A stretch of 64,000 nt of DNA from an uncultured Ilumatobacter sp. (GTDB lineage Bacteria > Actinomycetota > Acidimicrobiia > Acidimicrobiales > Ilumatobacteraceae), in contig CALCXK010000006.1 in NCBI GenBank assembly GCA_937905835.1, positions 6,804 to 70,803 of the forward strand, in the 5' to 3' direction. The notes under the pieces were generated by a model. That model did no database searches and was not told where the DNA came from. It saw nothing but the letters and a program-made list of their open reading frames with translations. The first letter of the stretch is position 1, and the number at the start of each line of letters is the position of its first letter. This document shows positions 17,483 through 26,236 of the stretch, piece after piece. The translations under genes were made by a program, and so were the position numbers.

Positions 17483-18538
17483 ATGGCGACTCTCGAAGCA
17501 CTTGGTGGCTGGCCTGCGCTCTTCAACGAGCTGATCGCGGGTAACGATCTCACCGCGGATCAAACCGGCGCTGCAATGTCGACGGTTCTGGCGGGCGATG
17601 CCACACCTGCACAGATCGCTGGTTTCGTTGTGGCCTTACGGGCGAAGGGCGAAACTGCCGAAGAGCTCGCCGGGATGCTCGGGGCTGCGATGGATGCAGC
17701 GTCGATCGTGCCATTGACGGACATCGAACGAGCTGACTGCGTCGATGTCGTCGGAACAGGCGGTGACGGCTCGCATTCGATCAACGTCTCGACGATGGCC
17801 GCGATCGTCACGGCGGCAGCGGGAGCGCCGGTCTGCAAGCACGGCAATCGCTCAGCATCGTCCAAGGCCGGAACGGCTGACGTGTTCGAACTGCTCGGCG
17901 TCCACCTCGAATTGTCGCCTGAGGGAGTTGCCCGTTGTGTTCGCGAAGCGGGAATCGGTTTCTGCTTTGCGCCGGCCTTCCATCCGGCCTTCCGATTTGC
18001 CGGCCCGCCGCGCCGCGAGATGGGTGTTTCGACAGTATTCAATCTGCTCGGCCCGATGGCGAACCCTGGCCGGGTCAAACGGCAGTTGATCGGTGTGGCA
18101 AACCCGACATTCGCTCGGCCGATGGTCGATGCGCTCGCGCAGCAGGGCCTTGATGTTGCCTGGGTGGTGCACGGGGGCGGGCTCGACGAGTTGACCACCA
18201 CCGGGCCCTCGACTGTGTTGGCGCTTCGTGGTGGCGACGTTTCTGAGTTCACGATCGATCCGGCCGATTTCGGTCTTGCACCAGCAACCCCTGACGACAT
18301 CCGGGGCGGCTCGCCTGAAACCAACGCCGAAGTCGTCCGGCGCGTCCTCGCCGGAGACCTCGGGCCACACCGGGACATCGTGGTCCTCAATGCTGCCGCC
18401 GCCCTGGTTGTCGCTGGACGTGCCGACACCGTCGCTACTGGGCTCGAACTCGCCGGCGCAGCGATCGACGACGGTCGGGCAGCCGCAACCCTTGCAAAGA
18501 TGGTCGAAGTATCTCAGGCCGCGGCGGCCGATTCGTGA
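17483..18538 (+). CDS. trpD: Anthranilate phosphoribosyltransferase
   Basis: 351 residues, normal for TrpD. The PRPP-binding GTGGDG(SH) loop is near residue 90, followed by INVSTMAAIVTAAAG, VCKHGNRSASSKAGTADVFELLG and PRREMGVSTVFNLLGPMANPG, all signatures of the family. It joins anthranilate to PRPP, the second step of tryptophan synthesis. No other trp gene lies in the window. The stop overlaps the start of the downstream GHMP kinase gene as GTGA, so the two are translationally coupled although they serve different amino-acid pathways. Confidence 0.95.
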   Translation: MATLEALGGWPALFNELIAGNDLTADQTGAAMSTVLAGDATPAQIAGFVVALRAKGETAEELAGMLGAAMDAASIVPLTDIERADCVDVVGTGGDGSHSINVSTMAAIVTAAAGAPVCKHGNRSASSKAGTADVFELLGVHLELSPEGVARCVREAGIGFCFAPAFHPAFRFAGPPRREMGVSTVFNLLGPMANPGRVKRQLIGVANPTFARPMVDALAQQGLDVAWVVHGGGLDELTTTGPSTVLALRGGDVSEFTIDPADFGLAPATPDDIRGGSPETNAEVVRRVLAGDLGPHRDIVVLNAAAALVVAGRADTVATGLELAGAAIDDGRAAATLAKMVEVSQAAAADS

Positions 18539-19368
18539 CTGCCGGTTTCGTTCGCACACCTGCGTCGTCGGCCAACCTTGGTGCTGGCTTCGATGTGCTC
18601 GGCATGGCCCTGAATCTGTTCGCCGACTGCGGCACCGGCGAGGCACCGGTCGGCGCGCAGCAACTTGATCAACACCACCCCGGTCGGATTGCCTTCGAGG
18701 CGCTTGGCGGTACCGGCCCGATGTGGATCCGATGCAACATTCCGATGTCCCGGGGTCTTGGCTTCAGTGGAGCGGCTCGTGTTGGTGCTGCCGCACTCGC
18801 CGTGGTGCAGCAAGAACGTTCGATCGCCAACGGTGCCGACGAGATTCTTGAAATGACGGCTGAACTCGAGGGGCACGGCGACAATGTCGCAGCATCGCTC
18901 TTCGGCGGAGTGACGGCTTTTGTTGGGGGGCGTGCGATTCGCGTCCCTGTTGGCCCGACTTTTGCCGCAGCGGCCTTCGTTGCATGGGTTCCCGACGTGG
19001 CCACATCAACCGATGCATCGCGCAAGGCGCTTGGCGCCACCATCGATCTGGCGGCAGCTGTCCACAACATCGGTCGCGCGGTGCAATTTGCAACGGCGAT
19101 TGCCACCGACGACCCGGGCATGCTCGACGGCGCCGCAGCCGACCGAATCCATCAGGTAGGCCGTCTCCCCGAGGTGACCGGTGCCGTCGAGGCGATGGAC
19201 GCCGGTATGGCGGCAGGTGCGTGGGCTACGTGGCTGTCAGGAAGCGGTCCGACCATCGGTTTCATGTGTGACAGCGCTGTCGCCGAGTCGATCGCTGCAG
19301 CGATGCCCGACGGCGGCCACACCAAGGTTCTTGCCATTGACACCCAGGGTTGCCGCCTTACACACTGA
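18535..19368 (+). CDS. thrB: GHMP kinase, probable homoserine kinase
   Basis: 277 residues, slightly short for ThrB. The N-terminus RTPASSANLGAGFDVLGMALN is typical of homoserine kinase. The ATP-binding loop normally GLGSSAA reads GLGFSGAA (MSRGLGFSGAARVGAAAL), and the C-terminal motif WLSGSGPTIGFM is intact. It would phosphorylate homoserine for threonine synthesis; a related GHMP substrate cannot be excluded because hom and thrC are not adjacent. GTG start overlapping the trpD stop. It ends 10 bases before the convergent exonuclease gene. Confidence 0.8.
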   Translation: MTAGFVRTPASSANLGAGFDVLGMALNLFADCGTGEAPVGAQQLDQHHPGRIAFEALGGTGPMWIRCNIPMSRGLGFSGAARVGAAALAVVQQERSIANGADEILEMTAELEGHGDNVAASLFGGVTAFVGGRAIRVPVGPTFAAAAFVAWVPDVATSTDASRKALGATIDLAAAVHNIGRAVQFATAIATDDPGMLDGAAADRIHQVGRLPEVTGAVEAMDAGMAAGAWATWLSGSGPTIGFMCDSAVAESIAAAMPDGGHTKVLAIDTQGCRLTH

Positions 19369-19378
19369 CGTGGGCTCA

Positions 19379-21103
19379 TCAGCCGGTGATGCCGTCGATT
19401 GGTTGCCGGATGAGATCGGCGTGGGTTCGGTGGATCGGCTGCACCTCGTCGCTCGCTGCCACCGGGAAGTCCCAATCGCCTGTGCACGTAGCAAGAAGAT
19501 CGTCGGCTCGTTTCTCAAAAAATTTCGCGAGGACAAGTGCCTCATCGATCGCTTCCCGGGGGAGTGGGGTGCCAAGCGGTGTTGGGGCAGGCGGTTCGAT
19601 GGGGAGCGCACGCCCGATGGTGCCGCGCTGTGCGACATCGACGAGCCGGCCCTGATCGACCACCCACGTCGAGTGGCCAATGGTGATCGTGACTCGGTTG
19701 GCCGACCGTAGTGTCTCGACGAGACGGTGTCGCTTGATCGCTCCGAGCAGTGTCTGCAATCGATCGCGCATCACTGCGGCTTCTTCGAAACGTTGCTGTG
19801 CCGCCAGCGCCGCCATCTTGTTGTGGAGTCGGTCGACGACGATCGCCGGATCGCCGGTCATGGTCCGCCGGGCGATTTCGACTGAGCGGGCGTACTCATC
19901 TGGATCGGCGGTGCCCGAACATGGGCAATGCGCCACGCCGAGTTGGGCAGCACTACACGTCGGCGCATTGTCGGGAGCGGCGTAGTTCCGGCCGAGCCGT
20001 TCGGTACAACGGCGCAGCGGGATTGCGCTCTGAATTGCCTCGACGACCAGGTTTGCCATCTTCCGAGAAGGCAGTGGCCCGAGATGGAGACCGAGCTTGG
20101 CAGGGTTTTTGACGATTGACAGCCGTGGCCACGGCATGTCGATGTCGAGCTTCACGTAGCAGTACCTGTCTGCCCTGGTGCCGGCCCGATTGAAGCGAGG
20201 GAGGAGTCGCGCGATGAGCCGCTGTTCGATGACCTCGGCGGTGACCGGATCGGCAAGGGGGAGGTGTTGCACGGTCTGCGTCTCCCGCAGCATCGGCCCG
20301 ACCTTGCGGCGGTCGTCGCTGCCGAAGTAGCTCCGCACCCGTTGGCGCAGGTTGGTGGCCTTGCCGACGTAGAGCACCTCACCCTGGTGACCGCAGAACA
20401 TGTAGACACCGGGCCCCCGTGGCAAGTCGGCCGTCATCTTCAACTTGGCGGCCTGCGGATGTCCGGCGAGCTTCGACAGCGCGATCAGGTCGTCGAGGCC
20501 GAGCACGCCCATCCCCGAAGCTCGTTCGATCAGAAAGTGCAGGAGGTCGGTCGTGGCCCACGCGTCGTCGAGCGCCCGGTGGCTCGGCTGGTGCGCGAGG
20601 TGGAGTCGGGAGGCAAGCGTGCCGAGCTTGCAGTTTGGCACCTCGTCGCGCACCAGGCGCCGGGCCAACGCGACGGTGTCGATGATCGTCCCTTCGAGCC
20701 GCGGACGGCCGCTGCGCTCGAGCGCCGCACGGATGAAGGCAAGGTCGAACCCGACGTTGTGCCCGACGATCACGGTGCCACCGGCATCGGTGTTGCCCAT
20801 GAATTCCAGTAGGGCTGGAAGCACGGTCTCGATTCGTGGAGCGGTGGCGACCAGCGAATCGCTGAGGCCGGTCAAGACCGTGATCTTCGGCGGGATCGCC
20901 CGCCCAGGGTTGACCAGCGTTTGGAACGTGCCGAGCACCTCGCCGCCCCGAACCTTGACGGCACCAATCTCCGTAATCAGATCCTCCTGCCGGTTACCTC
21001 CTGTGGTTTCGAGGTCGACGATGCAGAACGTGACCTCGCTCAGTGAGCGACCGAGTTCGTCGAATGATCGTTGAACGAACGGAACAACACTTGTCAGTGG
21101 CAT
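19379..21103 (-). CDS. DEDD 3'-5' exonuclease fused to UvrC-like GIY-YIG and UVR domains
   Basis: 574 residues from the ATG at 21103. Residues about 25-190 form a DnaQ-like exonuclease (VDLETTGG, GHNVGFDLAFIRAALE, HRALDDAWAT). Residues 226-305 form a GIY-YIG nuclease domain (GPGVYMFCGHQGEVLYVGKATNLRQRVRSYF, split here at its ends), as in UvrC/Cho. A UVR coiled-coil motif with QQRFEEAAVMRDRLQ is near 430-470. Fusions of this kind are common in actinobacteria and are thought to act in DNA repair. A LexA-like box lies 33 bases upstream of the start, which would make it damage-inducible, as Cho is in E. coli. Confidence 0.9.
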   Translation of the reverse strand: MPLTSVVPFVQRSFDELGRSLSEVTFCIVDLETTGGNRQEDLITEIGAVKVRGGEVLGTFQTLVNPGRAIPPKITVLTGLSDSLVATAPRIETVLPALLEFMGNTDAGGTVIVGHNVGFDLAFIRAALERSGRPRLEGTIIDTVALARRLVRDEVPNCKLGTLASRLHLAHQPSHRALDDAWATTDLLHFLIERASGMGVLGLDDLIALSKLAGHPQAAKLKMTADLPRGPGVYMFCGHQGEVLYVGKATNLRQRVRSYFGSDDRRKVGPMLRETQTVQHLPLADPVTAEVIEQRLIARLLPRFNRAGTRADRYCYVKLDIDMPWPRLSIVKNPAKLGLHLGPLPSRKMANLVVEAIQSAIPLRRCTERLGRNYAAPDNAPTCSAAQLGVAHCPCSGTADPDEYARSVEIARRTMTGDPAIVVDRLHNKMAALAAQQRFEEAAVMRDRLQTLLGAIKRHRLVETLRSANRVTITIGHSTWVVDQGRLVDVAQRGTIGRALPIEPPAPTPLGTPLPREAIDEALVLAKFFEKRADDLLATCTGDWDFPVAASDEVQPIHRTHADLIRQPIDGITG

Positions 21104-21135
21104 GAAAGAACTGAAGCACGCGTACCCCGCACATG

Positions 21136-21151
21136 TCAAACATTTGTTCGA
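21136..21151. promoter_or_regulatory. LexA-like (SOS) box in a divergent promoter
   Basis: TCAAACATTTGTTCGA differs at one position from the actinobacterial/Bacillus SOS consensus TCGAAC-N4-GTTCGA. It lies between the start of the DEDD/GIY-YIG nuclease (21103, minus) and the NYN-domain gene (21206, plus), so it could control either or both. The palindromic right half is perfect and the left half has G to A. Confidence 0.65.
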
Positions 21152-21205
21152 TTCGCGATGATTCGATCGAGTTCGCCAACGGACTGCGTGGGGTAGCGTC
21201 AGATC

Positions 21206-22417
21206 ATGGACAAGCAGCAGGGTGCGGGGGTCGAACACCGTCACCTTCGCAGTGCGCTCGAGTTCGCCGTCTTGATGGCGTCCGAAGGCCAGAAGAGCAA
21301 GCCAGCTCTTCCGTTCCCGAAGGACCTCAGGCCCTTCTTCAATAAGCCGCGGCTCCCGAACTCGGCGCTGGGCCGGCTCCGTCGCTGCATCGAGAGCGAC
21401 CCGGTGTTCCGGATGCGGCTGTCCGCCGGTGCGATGCCCGAACTCATCGACGATATTGGACGACTCTGGCTTGCCAATAACGAAGGTTGGGAGCAGCAGG
21501 CCTCCATTCTCGCCGCCTCAGCTGATGCAGCTGTCGAGGACGGTGACCTCAAGATGCAGCTGAAACGGGCTGAGAAACGCCGTGAAGCAGCCGAAATGGC
21601 AGCGGTCCGCGCCCAAGCCGAGTTAGTGACCCGTGGCGAGTTCGTGCAGATGCAGTCGACCGAGATCGACGAGCTGCGGGCTGAACTCGCCAAGTCCGAC
21701 GAGATCCGCTCCGAGATCAGAACCGAGCTGCTCGACGTCCGGATGGACATGCGACATGCTCGCGATCGGGAGGCCGCATTGACGGCAAAGATAGCGACCG
21801 CCAACGATCAACTCGCCAAAGTGCACCTCCAACCTGCGCCGCCAGAACCTGTGCTCGACACCTCGGCGGAAGTTGCCGCAGCTGCGTCGGCCGCCCGTGC
21901 CCTCGCCGAGCAACTCGAATCACTGCTGTCTGTCCCGATGGTGGTCGAGAGCAGCGCCGGGGGTAACCGGCCGATCAATCGCATGCCCGTCGCGCTTCCT
22001 GGCGGCGTCATCGGGAGTTCATCTGAGGCTGCCGAGTACTTGGCTCGATCCGACGCGCAGATGCTGATTGACGGCTACAACGTCGCCAAGTTGGGTTGGT
22101 TCAATCGCCCGCTCGAACGGCAGCGCGCAGCGCTACTCGACGCGCTCGAGAACTTGGCCAGCAAGTTCGGCACCGATGTGACGGTTGTGTTCGACGGTGC
22201 ATCAATCGTTGGTGCCTCCGCTGATCGTCGACGGCTCGTCCGAGTTGTGTACTCACCCGAGGGCGTCATCGCCGACGACGTGATCCGCGATGAGGTGAGG
22301 CGGCTGCCGATACATCGTGCGGTCGTTGTGGTCACCAACGATGCCGAAATAATTCGCGATGTTCGAGCCGACGGTGCCAACGTCGTGCCGAGCAACGCGC
22401 TCCTCGCCATTCTGTAA
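21206..22417 (+). CDS. Coiled-coil NYN-domain protein (putative RNase)
   Basis: 403 residues. The N-terminal 100 residues are helical; about 110-200 is a charged coiled coil (KRAEKRREAAEMAAVRAQAE, then ARDREAALTAKIATANDQL). Residues 286-403 form a YacP/NYN PIN-like nuclease domain: MLIDGYNVAK carries the first acidic residue, VTVVFDGA the second and VVTNDAEIIRDV the third. NYN domains of this type cleave RNA in characterised relatives. The gene diverges from the DEDD exonuclease across a LexA-like box. The substrate is unknown. Confidence 0.8.
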   Translation: MDKQQGAGVEHRHLRSALEFAVLMASEGQKSKPALPFPKDLRPFFNKPRLPNSALGRLRRCIESDPVFRMRLSAGAMPELIDDIGRLWLANNEGWEQQASILAASADAAVEDGDLKMQLKRAEKRREAAEMAAVRAQAELVTRGEFVQMQSTEIDELRAELAKSDEIRSEIRTELLDVRMDMRHARDREAALTAKIATANDQLAKVHLQPAPPEPVLDTSAEVAAAASAARALAEQLESLLSVPMVVESSAGGNRPINRMPVALPGGVIGSSSEAAEYLARSDAQMLIDGYNVAKLGWFNRPLERQRAALLDALENLASKFGTDVTVVFDGASIVGASADRRRLVRVVYSPEGVIADDVIRDEVRRLPIHRAVVVVTNDAEIIRDVRADGANVVPSNALLAIL

Positions 22418-22583
22418 TCCCCGGTCCAGTCTTGGAACATGCCCAGGGAGAACAACGAAGTTTCCGATGAGTGGTCAAGGTTGTGAGACGGTACGAGAGG
22501 TTGTGGGTGCCGCCGCAACGCCCAGGGCGATCCAGGTGTCGCGCCCCGGAACTCTGTGACACCCCATCTCTACTGTGGAGTAC

Positions 22584-22859
22584 ATGTTCGAAAGCGACGA
22601 CTTCTCCATCGATTGTAGGACCTGTATCGGCGCCGGTACCACGGCATGTACCGACTGCATCGTCACCCACCTGTTCGCGAACGACGACGGGCCGATCGAC
22701 TACGTGCCCGTGCAACTCACCGTTGTGCCGGCGATTCCCGACCCCGAAGACGTTGCGATCCGAATGCTGCAACGCGTCGGCCTCATCGGTGTGATGCCTG
22801 AGTTTGTGCCGCTCGACCAGTTCCGCTCGTACGACACACGAGTCGCTGAGCGGGTCTGA
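22584..22859 (+). CDS. Small conserved protein with paired CxxC motifs
   Basis: 91 residues from the ATG at 22584; a GTG at 22575 is the alternative. DCRTCIGAGTTACTDC near residue 10 contains two CxxC pairs, suitable for binding zinc or a small Fe-S cluster, and the remainder is acidic with no membrane segment. I do not recognise a named family. It lies about 50 bases before queG on the same strand, so it may be co-transcribed with it. Coding is supported by GC-rich third positions and the strong cysteine spacing. Confidence 0.6.
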   Translation: MFESDDFSIDCRTCIGAGTTACTDCIVTHLFANDDGPIDYVPVQLTVVPAIPDPEDVAIRMLQRVGLIGVMPEFVPLDQFRSYDTRVAERV

Positions 22860-22909
22860 GCTGAGGCGGGTCGAGCCGGGGCTGCTGCCTGTCGTCGTAC
22901 GCTGCCGGT

Positions 22910-24025
22910 GTGCGCATGCCCGAACCACTGCCGACGATCGAGGCGATCACCGCCCACGTCGCACTGTGGGGGATCACGCACGTCGGGGTCTGCTCCGCCG
23001 AGATCCTCACCGATACTCGCACCACACTGCACGAACGCAAAGCCGCCGGCCTTCACGCCGACATGGGGTTCACCTACCGGAACCCCGACCGCTCGACCGA
23101 CCCGAGCCAAGCCGTCGCCAACGCTCACTCGATCATCGTTGCCGCCCGGCCGTATATCACCGACACGGACCCCACGAAGCCCGGCCCCGAATACGGCCCG
23201 CAAGCTCGAGTCGGCCGGTATGCCTGGGTCGACCATTACGCGCCGCTCCGCGAAGGTCTGCGCTCCGCCGCAAAACTGATCCGCGCTGCCGGTCACAAGG
23301 CCGTCGCGTTTGCGGACGACAACTCGATCGTCGATCGCGCTGTCGCCCATCGAGCCGGGCTCGGCTGGTACGGCAAGAACGCCAACCTGCTGTTGCCCGG
23401 CGCTGGCAGCTTCTTCGTCCTCGGTTCGATCATCACCGCAGCGAGCTACGAGTGGAACGACCGCGCTGCCGCAGACGGCTGCGGCACCTGCACCAAATGC
23501 TTCGCAGGCTGTCCCACAGAAGCAATCATCGCCCCCGGCGTGATCGACGGCAACCGATGCCTCAGCTGGGTGATGCAAAAACCCGGCAGCGTGCCGCTCG
23601 AGTTCCGCGAAGTCATTGGTGACCGGATCTACGGATGCGACGACTGCCAAGACGTCTGTCCGATCTCGGTCCGGCTCGGCCCTCGCAACTCAATCCCGCT
23701 CTCCGAAGACGTCAAGGCTTGGGTCAGCGCGCTCGACCTCCTCGATGAAACCGACACGTGGATCGAAGATCGCTACGGCCAGTGGTATGTCGCCGACCGT
23801 GACTTCGACGTGCTCCGGCGGAACGCCTTGATCGTCGTCGGCAACGTTGGCGACCCAGCTGACCGTCGCGTTGGTGCGACTGTCGAGCGCTACCGTCAAC
23901 ACACCAACCCGACCCTGGTTGAACACGCCGCATGGGCGGCCGACCGACTCGAATCACGCCGAACCGCTCACCATTCCGGTGCCCAGCCTGCGACCTCTTC
24001 CACCAGCCAGCCAGCCACACCATGA
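22910..24025 (+). CDS. queG: Epoxyqueuosine reductase
   Basis: 371 residues from a GTG at 22910, with an ATG two codons later as an alternative start. The QueG family features are clear: GVCSAEILTDTRTTLHERKA, GRYAWVDHYAPLREGL, NSIVDRAVAHRAGLGWYGKN, and two 4Fe-4S ferredoxin motifs, CGTCTKCFAGCP near residue 195 and CDDCQDVCP near 245. The C-terminus ends in a HEAT-like segment. It reduces epoxyqueuosine to queuosine in the tRNA anticodon wobble position using cobalamin and Fe-S clusters. No other queuosine gene is in the window. Its stop overlaps the start of the glycosyltransferase as ATGA. Confidence 0.93.
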   Translation: MRMPEPLPTIEAITAHVALWGITHVGVCSAEILTDTRTTLHERKAAGLHADMGFTYRNPDRSTDPSQAVANAHSIIVAARPYITDTDPTKPGPEYGPQARVGRYAWVDHYAPLREGLRSAAKLIRAAGHKAVAFADDNSIVDRAVAHRAGLGWYGKNANLLLPGAGSFFVLGSIITAASYEWNDRAAADGCGTCTKCFAGCPTEAIIAPGVIDGNRCLSWVMQKPGSVPLEFREVIGDRIYGCDDCQDVCPISVRLGPRNSIPLSEDVKAWVSALDLLDETDTWIEDRYGQWYVADRDFDVLRRNALIVVGNVGDPADRRVGATVERYRQHTNPTLVEHAAWAADRLESRRTAHHSGAQPATSSTSQPATP

Positions 24026-25143
24026 AGCACCTCCTCGTCACCAACGACTATCCACCCAAGGTTGGTGGCATCCAATCGCTGCTCTGGGAGTGGTGGCGTC
24101 GGCTGCCGAGCGACAAGTTCGCCGTGTTAACCAGCCCCTACGAGGGCACCGCCGAGTTCGACGCGGGCGAGCCGTACCGCATCCAACGCACCCGCGAACC
24201 GTTCCTACTACCGCACCCCTGGATGGTCAGGCAGATCAACAACCTCGTCGACGACTTCGGTGCCGACTTTGTGGTGCTCGATCCTGCAGTGCCGCTCGGC
24301 CTCGTCGGCCCATCGTTAACGGTGCCATACGACTTGGTGCTACACGGTGCCGAAGTGACGATCCCCGGCCGGCTTCCAGGCTCCAAACAGGCGCTCGCCT
24401 ACACCCTCCGCCGTGCCCGCCGCATCATTGCTGCAGGTGCCTATCCGGCAGCCGAAGCCGACCACGCGGCCGCGCGAGCGTTACCCACAACGATCGTTCC
24501 GTGCGGTGTCGACCCCGCCAAATTCGTGCCGCTCGACGCCGCCGAACGTTCGGCCGCCCGCGAACGGCTCGGCCTCCCAGTCGATGCCGAACTGATCGTC
24601 AGCGTCTCCCGACTCGTACCCCGCAAAGGCTTCGATACGGCAATTCGCGCCGTGGCCCGCCTGAAACACAAGCGCCCCAATCTATTGCTGGCAATTGCGG
24701 GCGGAGGTCGAGAGGAAGAACGACTGAAGCGGCTCGCAGAAGAACTTGACGCACCGGTGAAGTTCCTTGGTCGTATCCCGAACGACGACTTGATCTCGCT
24801 CTACGGGTGCGGTGACGTCTTTACGATGCTCTGCCGCAACCGGTGGGGCGGCCTCGAGCAAGAAGGCTTCGGCATCGTGTTTATCGAAGCGGCATCGTGT
24901 GGAGTCCCCCAGATCGCCGGCGACTCTGGCGGCGCGGCTGAAGCGGTCGCCCACGGCGAGACCGGTCTCGTGATCAGTGAACCTGAGAACGTGCAACAGG
25001 TTGCCGATGCCATGACGCAACTACTCGACGACGACGACTTGCGAGCAGCGATGGCCAAACGGTCCCGCGAGCGTGTGCTCGAAGAGTTCTCGTACGACGT
25101 GCTCGCACGTCGCCTGGGCGAGACGCTGGGCGTCTACGACTGA
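24022..25143 (+). CDS. pimB: GT4 glycosyltransferase, PimB-type phosphatidylinositol mannosyltransferase
   Basis: 373 residues from the ATG at 24022, which overlaps queG. The start LLVTNDYPPKVGGIQSLLWE matches mycobacterial PimB (Rv2188c type). The GT-B C-domain has SRLVPRKGFDTAIRAVA and the E-x7-E segment EQEGFGIVFIEAASCGVPQ. In mycobacteria PimB adds the second mannose to phosphatidyl-myo-inositol monomannoside on the inner membrane face. Nearby SRPBCC and glucokinase genes match the mycobacterial neighbourhood, which strengthens the call, though a different lipid or sugar acceptor is possible. Confidence 0.8.
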   Translation: MKHLLVTNDYPPKVGGIQSLLWEWWRRLPSDKFAVLTSPYEGTAEFDAGEPYRIQRTREPFLLPHPWMVRQINNLVDDFGADFVVLDPAVPLGLVGPSLTVPYDLVLHGAEVTIPGRLPGSKQALAYTLRRARRIIAAGAYPAAEADHAAARALPTTIVPCGVDPAKFVPLDAAERSAARERLGLPVDAELIVSVSRLVPRKGFDTAIRAVARLKHKRPNLLLAIAGGGREEERLKRLAEELDAPVKFLGRIPNDDLISLYGCGDVFTMLCRNRWGGLEQEGFGIVFIEAASCGVPQIAGDSGGAAEAVAHGETGLVISEPENVQQVADAMTQLLDDDDLRAAMAKRSRERVLEEFSYDVLARRLGETLGVYD

Positions 25144-25218
25144 GCAGCCCGCGATCGACCGCGAGCTCATCGGGGCGCTGCGGTCTGGAACTGCCCCGGG
25201 TGCTGGCACACTGGGGGA

Positions 25219-25812
25219 GTGTCCATGGGCGAAGTCGACCGCACCCCTGAGCGAGGGTCCCAGGAGCAGGGCGAACTGATCGTCCGCGGCAACGTCATCG
25301 GCACGGCAATCTTCGTCGCGACTGCAGTGTTTGCTGCCGCAGTCTTCACCACAACTGCCCAATGGGTCGGTGCCAGCATCGCCATGGCGCTCTTTGCCGT
25401 CGGCGTGTTTGCCTTTCTGTGGGGCTTCTGGAATGCCGTGCAGCGCAGCCGTGACGAAGAAGTTTCGGTCACCCAGCTCTACATGCTCCTCGGAGCCGGG
25501 ACGCCCAAAAAAGTTCGCCGAACAATGCTCCTGATGCTGTGCATCCAGGTCGTCGCAGCCTTTGGTACCGCCATTTGGCGCATCGATGGGCCAGACGGTT
25601 CGCCGGGCTCATCACTCGCTGTTGGCCTCCTGGTGCCAATGTTTGGCCTCGGCTTGAACGGCCTGTGGGCTGCCTATCACGCCGAATTCGGGAAGAGGAT
25701 GGACCCTGAAGCGGTTGCAGGTAGAACAGGAACTGAACAGGAACGCGTTGATTCTGGCGCAGATGTCAGTACTTCGACCACCTCTATCGACCAGAATGAA
25801 GCACATGGCTGA
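25219..25812 (+). CDS. Four-TM membrane protein of unknown function
   Basis: 197 residues from a GTG; an ATG two codons later (25225) is the alternative. Four hydrophobic segments stand at about 26-45, 48-70, 100-120 and 130-152. They flank an acidic loop and a charged stretch (RDEEVSVTQLYMLLGAGTPKKVRRT). The C-terminal 40 residues are polar and disordered. I do not recognise a family. It lies between the PimB-type gene and an SRPBCC gene, and its stop overlaps the next start by 8 bases, so co-translation is likely. Confidence 0.7.
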   Translation: MSMGEVDRTPERGSQEQGELIVRGNVIGTAIFVATAVFAAAVFTTTAQWVGASIAMALFAVGVFAFLWGFWNAVQRSRDEEVSVTQLYMLLGAGTPKKVRRTMLLMLCIQVVAAFGTAIWRIDGPDGSPGSSLAVGLLVPMFGLGLNGLWAAYHAEFGKRMDPEAVAGRTGTEQERVDSGADVSTSTTSIDQNEAHG

Positions 25813-26236
25813 GACAGCAACCGAAACCATTACCATCGCGGCCTCGCCCGAACGGGTCTGGGCGATCGCTGTCGACATCGAGAACTATCCGATGTGGGCG
25901 CGCGATATTAAAGACGTCACCGTGCATTCCACCGATGATGAGGGCCGACCGTCCGAAGTCGAGTTCCGTGCGTCGGCGCTTGGCCGCAGCACGCACTACA
26001 CCCTCAAGTATGACTACACGAATGCCCCTGGCGAACTCGGGTGGAAGTTGTTGCGCGGCGACATCCAGCGCTCGATCGACGGCGCTTTCAAGTTCGCACC
26101 CTCCGCAGCTGGCACCGAGGTGCAGTACGACCTCGCGATCGATCTCGTCGTGCCGCTGCCTGGCTTCGTAAAGCGACGCGCTGAAGTGCGCATCCTCAAC
26201 ACGGTTCGCGAACTCAAGGTCCGAGCCGAAGCGTGA
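25805..26236 (+). CDS. SRPBCC (START-like) family protein
   Basis: 143 residues from the ATG at 25805; other in-frame starts reach back to 25715 but lie inside the preceding gene. The pattern TETITIAASPERVWAIAVDIENYP followed by MWARDIKDVTV is the polyketide-cyclase/SRPBCC beta-alpha start (given in two parts). Members bind hydrophobic ligands in a helix-grip fold. In mycobacteria a homologue lies beside PimB, so a lipid-carrier or membrane-lipid role is plausible but unproven. The stop overlaps the next start as GTGA. Confidence 0.8.
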   Translation: MAETATETITIAASPERVWAIAVDIENYPMWARDIKDVTVHSTDDEGRPSEVEFRASALGRSTHYTLKYDYTNAPGELGWKLLRGDIQRSIDGAFKFAPSAAGTEVQYDLAIDLVVPLPGFVKRRAEVRILNTVRELKVRAEA

